Positions 1-6,137 of a stretch of 6,399 nt of DNA are shown here, in pieces. A program made the translations under genes and the position numbers. The notes beneath the pieces were generated by a model. The model searched no databases and was not told where the DNA came from. It worked only from the letters and a program-made list of their open reading frames with translations. Source of the stretch: Actinomycetes bacterium (GTDB lineage Bacteria > Actinomycetota > Actinomycetes > Mycobacteriales > Micromonosporaceae); the NCBI GenBank assembly GCA_023437285.1, contig JAEZGP010000354.1, positions 1 to 6,399 of the forward strand, written 5' to 3'. Position 1 is the first letter of the stretch. Each line of letters starts with the position of its first letter.

Positions 1-2193
1 CGCCTGGCCCCCGGCCCGGCCCGGCTCGTCGTCCAGGCGCAGGGTGAGGCCGATGCGGTTGCGCGGGATGTCCACCTCGAGGACCTTGACCTTCACGATG
101 TCGCCCGGCTTGACGATCTCGCGCGGATCTTTCACGAAATTGTGGGACATGGCCGAGACGTGGACCAGGCCGTCCTGGTGCACGCCGACGTCAACGAACG
201 CGCCGAAGGCTGCCACGTTGGTGACCACACCCTCCAGCACCATGCCGGGCTCCAGGTCGCTGACCTTCTCCACGCCCTCGGCGAACGTGGCGGTCTGGAA
301 CGCCGGGCGGGGGTCGCGGCCCGGCTTCTCCAGCTCGGCGAGGATGTCGGTCACGGTGGGCAGGCCGAACGTGTCGTCGACGAACTCGGTCGGCTTGATC
401 CTGCGTAGCGCGGCGGTGTTGCCGATGAGCATCTTGAGGTCGCCGCCCGTGGTGGACAGGATGCGCCGCACCACCGGGTACGCCTCGGGGTGCACGCTGG
501 ACGCGTCGAGCGGGTCGTCGCCGTCCGGGATGCGCAGGAAGCCGGCGCACTGCTCGAACGCCTTGGGGCCCAGGCGCGGCACGCCGGTCAGCGCGCGGCG
601 CGACCGGAACGGGCCGTTGGCGTCGCGGTGGGCGACGATGTTCTCGGCCAGGCCGGTGGTGATGCCCGAGACCCGGGCCAGCAGCGGTACGGAGGCGGTG
701 TTGACGTCGACGCCGACACCGTTCACGGCATCCTCGACGACGGCGTCCAGCGAGCGCGACAGCTTGGCCTCGGACACGTCGTGCTGGTACTGCCCGACGC
801 CGATCGACTTGGGGTCGATCTTCACGAGTTCGGCGAGCGGGTCCTGCAGGCGCCGGGCGATCGACACGGCCCCGCGCAGCGACACGTCGAGCGACGGCAG
901 CTCCTGTGCGGCGTACGCCGAGGCGGAGTAGACCGACGCACCCGCCTCGGAGACCATCACCTTGGTCAGCCCGAGCTGCGGGAACTTCGCGATGAGGTCA
1001 CCGGCGAGCTTGTCGGTCTCCCGCGAGGCGGTGCCGTTGCCGATGGCGATCAGCTCGACGTTGTGCGCGGCGGCGAGCCGGCCGAGCGTGACCAGCGACT
1101 CGTCCCAGCGGCGCGCCGGCACGTGGGGGTAGATGGTGTCGGTGGCGACGACCTTGCCGGTGGCGTCGACGACGGCGACCTTGACGCCGGTGCGGAAGCC
1201 CGGGTCGAGGCCCATCGTCGCCCGGGTGCCCGCCGGCGCGGCGAGCAGCAGGTCCTTGAGGTTGGCGGCGAAGACGCGTACGGCCTCGTCCTCGGCCGCC
1301 TGCCACAGCCGGCCGCGCACGTCGACGCCGAGGTGCACGAGGATGCGGGTACGCCAGGCCCAGCGCACCGCCGACAGCAACCACGCGTCGCCGAGCCGGC
1401 CCCGGTCCGCGATGCCGAAGCGGGCGGCGATGCGGGTCTCGTAGATGGTGGGCCCGTCGGCGCCCTCGGGCGTGGGGTCGACCGAGACGTCGAGGTGCTC
1501 CTCCTTCTCGCCCCGGAAGATCGCCAGTACGCGGTGGGCGGGCAGGCTGGTGAACGGCTCGGCCGTGTCGAAGTAGTCGGCGAACTTGGCGCCGGCCTCC
1601 TCGTGACCCTCGCGGACCTTGGCGACCAGGCAGCCGCGGTTCCACAGCAGTTCGCGCAGCTCGCCGATGAGGTCGGCGTCCTCGGCGAAGCGTTCCACCA
1701 GGATGGCGCGAGCCCCGTCGAGGGCGGCGGCCGCGTCCGCCACGCCGCGCGAGGCGTCCACGTACGGGGCGGCGACGGCGAGCGGCTCGCCGGACGGGTC
1801 GGTCAACAGCACGTCGGCCAGGGGCTCCAGGCCGGCCTCGCGGGCGATCTGCGCCTTGGTCCGCCGCTTGGGTTTGTACGGCAGGTAGATGTCCTCCAGG
1901 CGGGCCTTGGAGTCGGCCTCGAGGATCTGCGCGCGCAGTGCGTCGTCGAGCTTGCCCTGGCTGGCGATCGATTCGAGGACCGCGGCCCGCCGCTCCTCCA
2001 GCTCACGCAGGTAGCGCAGCCGCTCCTCCACGGTACGCAGCTGGGTGTCGTCGAGGGTGCCGGTGACCTCCTTGCGGTACCGGGCGATGAACGGCACCGT
2101 GGCGCCGCCGTCCAGCAGCTCGACGGCCGCCCGCACCTGTCCGTCCCGTACGCCCAGCTCCGCCGCGATGCGCTGCTCAATGGAGACCGTCAC
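1..2193 (-). CDS. tex: Tex-family S1 RNA-binding protein (C-terminus cut by window edge)
   Basis: Reading the minus strand from the GTG at 2193 gives 731 codons without a stop, running off the left edge. The protein is a Tex homologue, a conserved cytoplasmic nucleic-acid-binding protein linked in other bacteria to transcription and RNA metabolism. Domain order fits the family: a helical Tex N-terminal region (residues 1 to about 190, with [10 protein letters not shown] and [15 protein letters not shown]), a YqgF/RNase H-like domain from about 325 (GLDPGFRTG, 328-336), helix-hairpin-helix motifs around 490-555 ([16 protein letters not shown] at 496-511, then [20 protein letters not shown]), and an S1 domain at about 650-722 ([17 protein letters not shown], 664-680). 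After the S1 domain the sequence becomes Gly/Arg/Pro-rich, as expected for the variable tail, so only a short end is probably missing. The start is fixed by an in-frame TAG at 2308-2310 with no ATG or GTG between it and 2193. The Shine-Dalgarno is weak (AGGG three bases from the start). I see no clear promoter; a CAGAAT at 2289-2294 (minus) is a weak -10 candidate. Confidence 0.97.
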   Translation of the reverse strand, partial: MTVSIEQRIAAELGVRDGQVRAAVELLDGGATVPFIARYRKEVTGTLDDTQLRTVEERLRYLRELEERRAAVLESIASQGKLDDALRAQILEADSKARLEDIYLPYKPKRRTKAQIAREAGLEPLADVLLTDPSGEPLAVAAPYVDASRGVADAAAALDGARAILVERFAEDADLIGELRELLWNRGCLVAKVREGHEEAGAKFADYFDTAEPFTSLPAHRVLAIFRGEKEEHLDVSVDPTPEGADGPTIYETRIAARFGIADRGRLGDAWLLSAVRWAWRTRILVHLGVDVRGRLWQAAEDEAVRVFAANLKDLLLAAPAGTRATMGLDPGFRTGVKVAVVDATGKVVATDTIYPHVPARRWDESLVTLGRLAAAHNVELIAIGNGTASRETDKLAGDLIAKFPQLGLTKVMVSEAGASVYSASAYAAQELPSLDVSLRGAVSIARRLQDPLAELVKIDPKSIGVGQYQHDVSEAKLSRSLDAVVEDAVNGVGVDVNTASVPLLARVSGITTGLAENIVAHRDANGPFRSRRALTGVPRLGPKAFEQCAGFLRIPDGDDPLDASSVHPEAYPVVRRILSTTGGDLKMLIGNTAALRRIKPTEFVDDTFGLPTVTDILAELEKPGRDPRPAFQTATFAEGVEKVSDLEPGMVLEGVVTNVAAFGAFVDVGVHQDGLVHVSAMSHNFVKDPREIVKPGDIVKVKVLEVDIPRNRIGLTLRLDDEPGRAGGQA

Positions 2194-2311
2194 GACCCTG
2201 TTCCACCGTTCCTCGACGCCGACCCGACCGGCGCGCCGCGGGCCGGCCGCAGATAGTTCCCTGCGTAGGCGCGCGACGCGACGCAAGCATTCTGCCGTGT
2301 CCGCACGCTAC

Positions 2312-2329
2312 GCCGACGACCGCGTCGGC
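2312..2329. promoter_or_regulatory. Perfect 7-bp inverted repeat, possible operator
   Basis: GCCGACG, four bases, then CGTCGGC form a perfect inverted repeat lying where the -35 region of the antiporter promoter would be, five bases before its -10. A third copy of the half-site CGTCGGC lies at 2341-2347, directly against the GTG start. The position suits a repressor or activator site, but such repeats are not rare in very GC-rich DNA, so the role is inferred. The repeat also lies upstream of tex and could affect both divergent genes. Confidence 0.35.
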
Positions 2330-2334
2330 TTGGC

Positions 2335-2340
2335 TACGCT
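2335..2340 (+). promoter_or_regulatory. Putative -10 element of a leaderless antiporter promoter
   Basis: TACGCT matches the actinobacterial TANNNT -10 pattern. Its last base is separated by seven bases from the GTG at 2348, so transcription would begin at or next to the start codon and give a leaderless mRNA. No Shine-Dalgarno precedes the GTG, which supports this reading. No recognisable -35 hexamer is seen at 16-19 bases upstream. Confidence 0.5.
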
Positions 2341-2347
2341 CGTCGGC

Positions 2348-3925
2348 GTGACAGGGCTCTTGGTGGTCGTGGGATTGACGGCAATCGTGGCGGCGGTGTC
2401 CGCGGGCGCCCGGCGGTACGGCGTACTGGCGCCTATCGCCCTTGTCGTGGTCGGCCTTGCGCTGTCGTTCGTGCCGGGCTTCCCCGAGGTCCATGTCGAG
2501 CCGGAGTTCGTGCTGGTCGGCGTGCTGCCGCCGCTGCTGTACATCGCGGCGTTGGAGACGTCGGTGCCCGCGTTCCGGGTGAACCTGCGGCCGATCCTGC
2601 TGCTGGCCGTCGGCCTGGTGATCTTCACGGCGGTCGTGGTGGGCCTGGTCATCCACCTGCTGCTGCCGAGCGTGCCGCTGGCCATCTGCCTCGCGCTGGG
2701 TGCGGTGGTGGCCCCGCCCGACGCGGTCGCGGCGACGGCGGTGGCCCGGCGCATCGGGTTACCCCGCCGGCTGGTCACCATCCTCGAGGGCGAGAGCCTG
2801 CTCAACGACGCCACCGCCCTGGTGCTGTTCAAGGTGACCGTCGCGGCCGCGATCGGCACGGCCGTCGGTCCGCTGGCGGTGGGCAAGGAGATCCTGCTGT
2901 CGGCGGGCGGGGGCGTCCTGGTCGGCGCGGTCGGCGCGATCGTCGCCGGATTCCTGCACCGGCGTACGAAGGACCCGCTGCTGGACAACACCATCTCCGT
3001 ACTGTCCCCGTTCCTCGTGGCGGCGCTGGCCGAGAGGGTGCACGCCTCGGCGGTGGTGGCGGTCGTCGTCACGGGGCTCTACCTGGGCCACCGGCTGCCC
3101 ACGCTCATGTCGGCGGCGTCGCGGCTGCAGATGGGCGCGTTCTGGAAGCTGGTGAAGTTCCTGCTGGAGGGCCTCGTCTTCCTCATCGTGGGCCTGCAAC
3201 TGCGCGAGGTGCTCGCCGCGGTGGACACGCCGGTCGTCACGGCCGTGGGGGTGACCGTCGCGGTCCTGCTCACCGTCGTGGCGACCCGCTTCGCGTGGAT
3301 GTACCCGGCGACGTACCTGGCCCGGCTCGTGCCCCGGGTCCGCCAGCGCGACCCGGCGCCGGGTTGGCAGGTGCCGACCCTGGTGTCGTGGGCCGGCATG
3401 CGGGGCGTGGTCACGCTCGCCACGGCGCTGGCGCTGCCCCCCGCGCTGGCGGGCGGCCAGCCGTACCCGCGTGATCTTTTCGTCTGGCTGGCCTTCGCGG
3501 TGATCATGGTTACCCTCGTGGGCCAGGGCGTGACGTTGCCAGCGCTGGCGCGCCGCCTGCGCATCCAGCCCGACGACCGCATGCAGGACGTACTGGCCGA
3601 GGCGACGGTCCAGCAGGCGGCCAGCCGGGCCGCGCTGGAGAAGCTCGCCAAGCACGAGGACACCGCCCCGGACTACGTGGTGCAGCGGCTGCGGGGCCTG
3701 GCCGAGCAACGGGCGAACACCGCCTGGGAGCGGCTGGGTACGCACCGCGAGACCCCGTCCGGGGCGTACGTTCGATTGAGGCGGATCATGTTGGAAGCGG
3801 AGCGTGACGTGTTCCGCAAGGCCCGCGACGACGGGCGGATCCCGGAGGAGGTCCTCGTCCGCGCGCAGCGCGAACTGGACCTGGAGGAATCGATGCTGGA
3901 GCGGAGCCAGGACAATGACGTGTGA
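2348..3925 (+). CDS. Na+/H+ antiporter, CPA1/NhaP family
   Basis: A 525-residue integral membrane exchanger predicted to swap cytoplasmic Na+ (or another monovalent cation) for H+, serving pH and salt homeostasis. Residues 1 to about 400 are a run of roughly a dozen hydrophobic segments. Ion-site residues of CPA1 exchangers are in place: Asp125 in PPDAVA (123-128), and Glu149, Asn153 and Asp154 in EGESLLND (147-154). The 24/28/29-residue spacing from Asp125 matches what I recall for structurally studied archaeal NhaP. A conserved Arg352 lies in AGMRGVVTLATALALP. Residues from about 405 form a charged, helical cytoplasmic tail of about 120 residues ending in a stretch (ARRELDLEE-like) common in bacterial CPA1 proteins. 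I chose GTG 2348 because it opens straight into the first membrane segment and sits at leaderless distance from a -10. The same frame stays open far upstream, but that part is antisense to tex; GTG 2297 and TTG 2330 are weaker alternatives. The zinc-finger gene overlaps its end by 11 bases. Confidence 0.95.
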   Translation: MTGLLVVVGLTAIVAAVSAGARRYGVLAPIALVVVGLALSFVPGFPEVHVEPEFVLVGVLPPLLYIAALETSVPAFRVNLRPILLLAVGLVIFTAVVVGLVIHLLLPSVPLAICLALGAVVAPPDAVAATAVARRIGLPRRLVTILEGESLLNDATALVLFKVTVAAAIGTAVGPLAVGKEILLSAGGGVLVGAVGAIVAGFLHRRTKDPLLDNTISVLSPFLVAALAERVHASAVVAVVVTGLYLGHRLPTLMSAASRLQMGAFWKLVKFLLEGLVFLIVGLQLREVLAAVDTPVVTAVGVTVAVLLTVVATRFAWMYPATYLARLVPRVRQRDPAPGWQVPTLVSWAGMRGVVTLATALALPPALAGGQPYPRDLFVWLAFAVIMVTLVGQGVTLPALARRLRIQPDDRMQDVLAEATVQQAASRAALEKLAKHEDTAPDYVVQRLRGLAEQRANTAWERLGTHRETPSGAYVRLRRIMLEAERDVFRKARDDGRIPEEVLVRAQRELDLEESMLERSQDNDV

Positions 3926-4172
3926 ACATCTCGCGGCGGCCGGCGACGCGCAGCCACAGACCACCGAGGGCTGTCAGGACTGCCTTACCGAGGGGCGCGC
4001 GGACTGGGTACACCTGCGGTTGTGTCTGACCTGCGGCCACGTGGGCTGCTGCGACTCGTCGCCGCGCCGGCACGCCACGGCGCACGCCAACACCACGGCG
4101 CACCCGGTGGTGCGCTCGTTCGAGCCCGGCGAGCGCTGGCGGTGGTGCTACGTCGACGACGAACTCGGCTGA
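3915..4172 (+). CDS. UBP-type zinc finger protein, 85 aa
   Basis: A small stand-alone zf-UBP domain protein. In eukaryotes this fold binds the free C-terminal Gly-Gly of ubiquitin; the bacterial role is not established as far as I know. Candidate zinc ligands are Cys3, His5, Cys20, Cys23, Cys37, Cys40, Cys45 or Cys46, His53, His57, His63 and Cys78, with family signatures WVHLRLCLTCGHVGCCDSS (31-49), AHPVVRSFEPG (62-72) and WCYVDD (77-82). The ATG at 3915 overlaps the last 11 bases of the antiporter gene (stop 3923-3925), so the two are surely cotranscribed and probably translationally coupled; CAGGA lies just before the start. The frame is open further upstream, but the family's usual N-terminal C-x-H motif begins right after this ATG. 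The domain fills the whole protein, with no membrane segment or signal peptide, so it should be cytoplasmic, like the antiporter tail. I infer a regulatory or interaction role with the antiporter. Confidence 0.93.
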   Translation: MTCEHLAAAGDAQPQTTEGCQDCLTEGRADWVHLRLCLTCGHVGCCDSSPRRHATAHANTTAHPVVRSFEPGERWRWCYVDDELG

Positions 4173-4567
4173 GTCACCTCCGTCACGATCGTCGGCGTGG
4201 TCGGCGGGCCGGACTCGATGGGGTTCGGCGCGGCGGGGCTGCCATCGAGCTGGGGCGGGCTGGTCGCGGCGAGCGACGTGCGTCCGCGACCGCCCAACCG
4301 GCGCTGCACGAGCCACGCGTCGGCGGCCTCCATGGCCTGGACGCGGTTGTCGCAGATGAACCGGGGGGCCGTGCGCGAGGCCGGCATCGTTCCCCAGGCA
4401 TAGCAGTTGTCGTCGGTGAACGTGACGATCGGCTGCGCCACCTGGTCGGCGTCTCGGGCGACCGCCGGCTGGTCGGTGACCGTCCACGCGACGATGAATC
4501 CGACCTGGACCTCGCCGTCGACGATCTGCGCCAGCCACATCGGATAGGACTGCGGGATGACGGTCAT
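4148..4567 (-). CDS. Hypothetical protein with globular N-terminus and Pro/Ser/Thr-rich tail
   Basis: I do not recognise this 139-residue protein. Its codons are strongly G/C-ending through most of its length, which argues for a real gene. Residues 1-90 look like a small folded domain, with hydrophobic strands (VQVGFIVAWTV, 21-31), an acidic aromatic patch (TFTDDNCYAWGT, 49-60), a helix (VQAMEAADAWLVQRR, 76-90) and two cysteines (55, 72). Residues 91-139 are low-complexity and Pro/Ser/Thr-rich, ending in PSSSST, and are probably disordered. There is no signal peptide or convincing membrane helix. The start at 4567 is preferred because GGAG stands three bases before it and codon bias becomes typical from there. 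Alternatives in the same frame are ATG 4597, ATG 4666 and GTG 4684, with weaker codon bias and no ribosome site. It converges on the zinc-finger gene with a 25-base overlap and is divergent from fgd. Confidence 0.75.
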   Translation of the reverse strand: MTVIPQSYPMWLAQIVDGEVQVGFIVAWTVTDQPAVARDADQVAQPIVTFTDDNCYAWGTMPASRTAPRFICDNRVQAMEAADAWLVQRRLGGRGRTSLAATSPPQLDGSPAAPNPIESGPPTTPTIVTEVTQPSSSST

Positions 4568-4669
4568 ACTCTCTCCGTCGGCATTGACATACCTCATTGT
4601 GCGAAACACCCACCCCGGTGAGTACCTGCCAGGAGAAGGATTCACGTACCCGCAACATCCCGCCATCAA

Positions 4670-4689
4670 CCCGGGTGGCGGCACCCAGG
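4670..4689. promoter_or_regulatory. Imperfect inverted repeat upstream of fgd, possible operator
   Basis: CCCGGGTG, loop GCGG, then CACCCAGG: eight positions pair with one C/A mismatch, which becomes a G-T wobble on the minus strand. It ends two bases before the putative fgd -10 element and so covers the region upstream of it. It lies in the 136-base gap between fgd and the divergent hypothetical gene. An operator role is inferred from position only. Confidence 0.3.
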
Positions 4690-4691
4690 AC

Positions 4692-4697
4692 TAGAGT
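4692..4697 (+). promoter_or_regulatory. Putative -10 element of a leaderless fgd promoter
   Basis: TAGAGT fits TANNNT, and six bases separate it from the ATG at 4704, the distance expected if transcription starts at the A of the start codon. There is no proper Shine-Dalgarno: AGGA at 4687-4690 is 13 bases away, and GAG inside the hexamer is the only closer purine run. No -35 consensus is visible. Confidence 0.5.
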
Positions 4698-4703
4698 TGA
4701 CCC

Positions 4704-5696
4704 ATGATCAGGTTTGGATACAAGGCGTCGGCGGAACAGTTCGCCCCCAGGGAGCTCCTCGACTACGCGGTCCACGCGGAGCGGGTGGGCTTCGACTCGG
4801 TCTTCATCAGCGATCACCTCCAACCGTGGCGGCATCACGGCGGTCATGCGCCAGCCGCCCTGCCGTGGCTCGGCGCACTGGTTAACGCCACCGACCGGAT
4901 CGCGGTCGGCACGAGCGTGCTCACCCCCACGTTCCGCTACCACCCCGCCGTCGTCGCGCAGGCCTTCGCCACGCTCGGCTGTCTCGCGCCGGGACGGGTG
5001 ATCCTCGGCGTCGGGTCCGGCGAGTCGCTCAACGAGGCGCCGCTCGGCGCGAACTGGCCGGAGGCCAAGGAGCGGCTGGCCCGGCTGCGCGAGGCCATCG
5101 AACTGATCAAACTGCTCTGGTCGGACGAGCGGATCACCTTCAACGGCACGTACTACAACGTCACCGACGCCACGATCTACGACCGGCCCGAGACGCCCGT
5201 GGGGCTCTACATCGCCGGCGGCGGCGCGGTCGCCGCGCGGCTGGCCGGCCGGCTGGGCGACGGCTTCATCTGCACCAGCGGCAAGGGCCGCGAGCTGTAC
5301 ACCGAGACGCTGCTGCCGGCGGTCGCCGAGGGCGCCGCGAAGGTGGGTCGCAGCGCCGCCGACCTCGACCTGACCATCGAGGTCAAGGTGTCCTTCGACC
5401 CCGATCTGGAGCGGGCCCGCGCCGACACGCACTACTGGGGCGCGCTGGCGCTGTCGGCCGAGGAGAAGGTGGGCGTCGAGGACCCGATCGAGATGGAGCG
5501 GCTGGCCGACGCGCTGCCGATCGAGCGCACGGCGTCGCGCTGGATCGTCTCCAGCGACCCGGACGAGCACGCGGCGCGGGTACGGGAGTACCTGGACATG
5601 GGGTTCACCCACCTCGTGTTCCACGCCCCCGGGCCCGACCAGAGGTCCTTCCTGGACCGTTACGCCGAGCAGGTCCTCCCCCGTCTGCGTGTGTGA
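4704..5696 (+). CDS. fgd: F420-dependent glucose-6-phosphate dehydrogenase
   Basis: A 330-residue cytoplasmic enzyme of the luciferase-like F420 oxidoreductase family. It oxidises glucose 6-phosphate to 6-phosphogluconolactone while reducing coenzyme F420 (EC 1.1.98.2), supplying reduced F420 to other enzymes. From memory it aligns along its length with mycobacterial FGD1 (336 residues): YKASAEQFAPREL near the N-terminus, DHLQPWRHHGGHAP at 37-50, GTSVLTPTFRYHPAVVAQAF at 69-88, FICTSGKG at 188-195, HLVFHAPGPDQRSFLDRY near the end. The recalled catalytic residues His40, Trp44 and Glu109 correspond here to His38, Trp42 and Glu107, and the phosphate-binding residues Lys198, Lys259 and Arg283 to Lys194, Lys255 and Arg279, so activity is expected. 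The start is firm: an in-frame TGA at 4698-4700 rules out any upstream start. It appears monocistronic, with its own -10 element and two hairpins after the stop. The residue set favours FGD over other F420-dependent dehydrogenases. Confidence 0.96.
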   Translation: MIRFGYKASAEQFAPRELLDYAVHAERVGFDSVFISDHLQPWRHHGGHAPAALPWLGALVNATDRIAVGTSVLTPTFRYHPAVVAQAFATLGCLAPGRVILGVGSGESLNEAPLGANWPEAKERLARLREAIELIKLLWSDERITFNGTYYNVTDATIYDRPETPVGLYIAGGGAVAARLAGRLGDGFICTSGKGRELYTETLLPAVAEGAAKVGRSAADLDLTIEVKVSFDPDLERARADTHYWGALALSAEEKVGVEDPIEMERLADALPIERTASRWIVSSDPDEHAARVREYLDMGFTHLVFHAPGPDQRSFLDRYAEQVLPRLRV

Positions 5697-5730
5697 CCAC
5701 GGTACGCGTGGGTATGTCACAGCGGTCGAC

Positions 5731-5746
5731 GTCGCGCGAGCGCGAC
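5731..5746 (+). terminator. Hairpin 1 after fgd
   Basis: GTCGCG, loop CGAG, CGCGAC gives a perfect 6-bp GC-rich stem 34 bases after the fgd stop. No T-run follows. Actinobacterial terminators often lack a T-tract, so a role in ending fgd transcription is plausible but not shown. Confidence 0.4.
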
Positions 5747-5753
5747 AGCCCGA

Positions 5754-5771
5754 GGCGACGAATCCGTCGCC
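5754..5771 (+). terminator. Hairpin 2 after fgd
   Basis: GGCGACG, loop AATC, CGTCGCC gives a perfect 7-bp stem only seven bases after hairpin 1. No T-run follows. Being in tandem with hairpin 1 strengthens the reading as a terminator between fgd and the next gene. It could instead be a structured leader of the gene at 5792, whose ribosome site begins nine bases later. Confidence 0.45.
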
Positions 5772-5779
5772 CCTGACGA

Positions 5780-5787
5780 GGGAGGTG
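5780..5787 (+). promoter_or_regulatory. Strong ribosome binding site for the 110-aa protein
   Basis: GGGAGGTG is close to the consensus anti-16S sequence and lies six bases (from AGG) before the GTG at 5792. It is the best Shine-Dalgarno in the window and fixes that start. Confidence 0.75.
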
Positions 5788-5791
5788 GGTC

Positions 5792-6124
5792 GTGGCGACC
5801 GCCGTTGACCTGTTGACCGAGGCCGCCGCGATCGCGGAGGAGGGACTGACCGGTCCCTTCAACGATCCCCATTTCCTGCGGCTGGGCTGCTTCCTGGAGG
5901 CGAGCGCGCACCGGCTCGGCGCGACGGCCGAGGTCAGCGCGCAGGCCACCGACGCCCTGGACGAGTACGTGGCCCAGCACCCCGACGACCTGGGCCTGGA
6001 CCCCGACGTCCTGTTCGCCTGCGTCGCGGACTGGGCGATGAACCGCCCCCGCTACACCCGCCGCCGCTCGGGGCTGGCCCTGCGCCTGCACGCGTTCCTG
6101 CCGCTGCTGCGCCGCCACGGCTGA
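5792..6124 (+). CDS. Hypothetical protein, 110 aa, mostly helical
   Basis: I do not recognise this protein. It starts at GTG 5792 behind a strong ribosome site and has G/C-biased third positions, so it is very likely expressed. The first 60 residues are Ala/Glu/Leu-rich and look like two or three amphipathic helices (DLLTEAAAIAEEG, LGCFLEASAHRLG, VSAQATDALDEYVAQ). An acidic turn (HPDDLGLDPD, 63-72) leads to a hydrophobic helix containing Cys77 and Trp81. The last 26 residues are strongly basic (RPRYTRRRSG, then LRLHAFLPLLRRHG). There is no signal peptide or membrane span. The acidic-to-basic charge change would suit binding to a partner protein or nucleic acid, but this is speculative. It follows fgd by 95 bases containing two hairpins, with no clear -10, and converges on the aminotransferase gene with a 13-base gap. 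Confidence 0.8.
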   Translation: MATAVDLLTEAAAIAEEGLTGPFNDPHFLRLGCFLEASAHRLGATAEVSAQATDALDEYVAQHPDDLGLDPDVLFACVADWAMNRPRYTRRRSGLALRLHAFLPLLRRHG

Positions 6125-6137
6125 CGGCCGGACCCGA

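Noticed and set aside
490..2256. Long plus-strand open frame (588 codons) opposite tex
   Set aside because: It is antisense to a full-length Tex protein with clear domains and gives an Arg/Gly/Asp/Val-rich composition typical of shadow frames in GC-rich DNA.
2045..2347. N-terminal extension of the antiporter to ATG 2045
   Set aside because: It would overlap the tex start by about 150 bases and add a Ser/Thr/Arg-rich stretch without family similarity; GTG 2348 begins the first membrane segment directly.
2759..3964. Minus-strand open frame (401 codons) opposite the antiporter
   Set aside because: A shadow of the antiporter gene; Arg/His/Gln-rich with no recognisable motif.
4568..4684. N-terminal extension of the minus-strand hypothetical gene to 4597, 4666 or 4684
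   Set aside because: Codon bias drops and no Shine-Dalgarno precedes these starts; kept only as alternatives.
4618..4707. 29-codon open frame from GTG 4618 whose TGA overlaps the fgd ATG, as a possible leader peptide
   Set aside because: It has no ribosome site and atypical codon bias, and it conflicts with the leaderless promoter reading; the ATGA overlap is probably chance.
3786..5720. Long minus-strand open frame (644 codons) across zinc finger, hypothetical gene and fgd
   Set aside because: It covers three independently supported genes, and its translation is low-complexity Arg/Gly/Pro with no family features.
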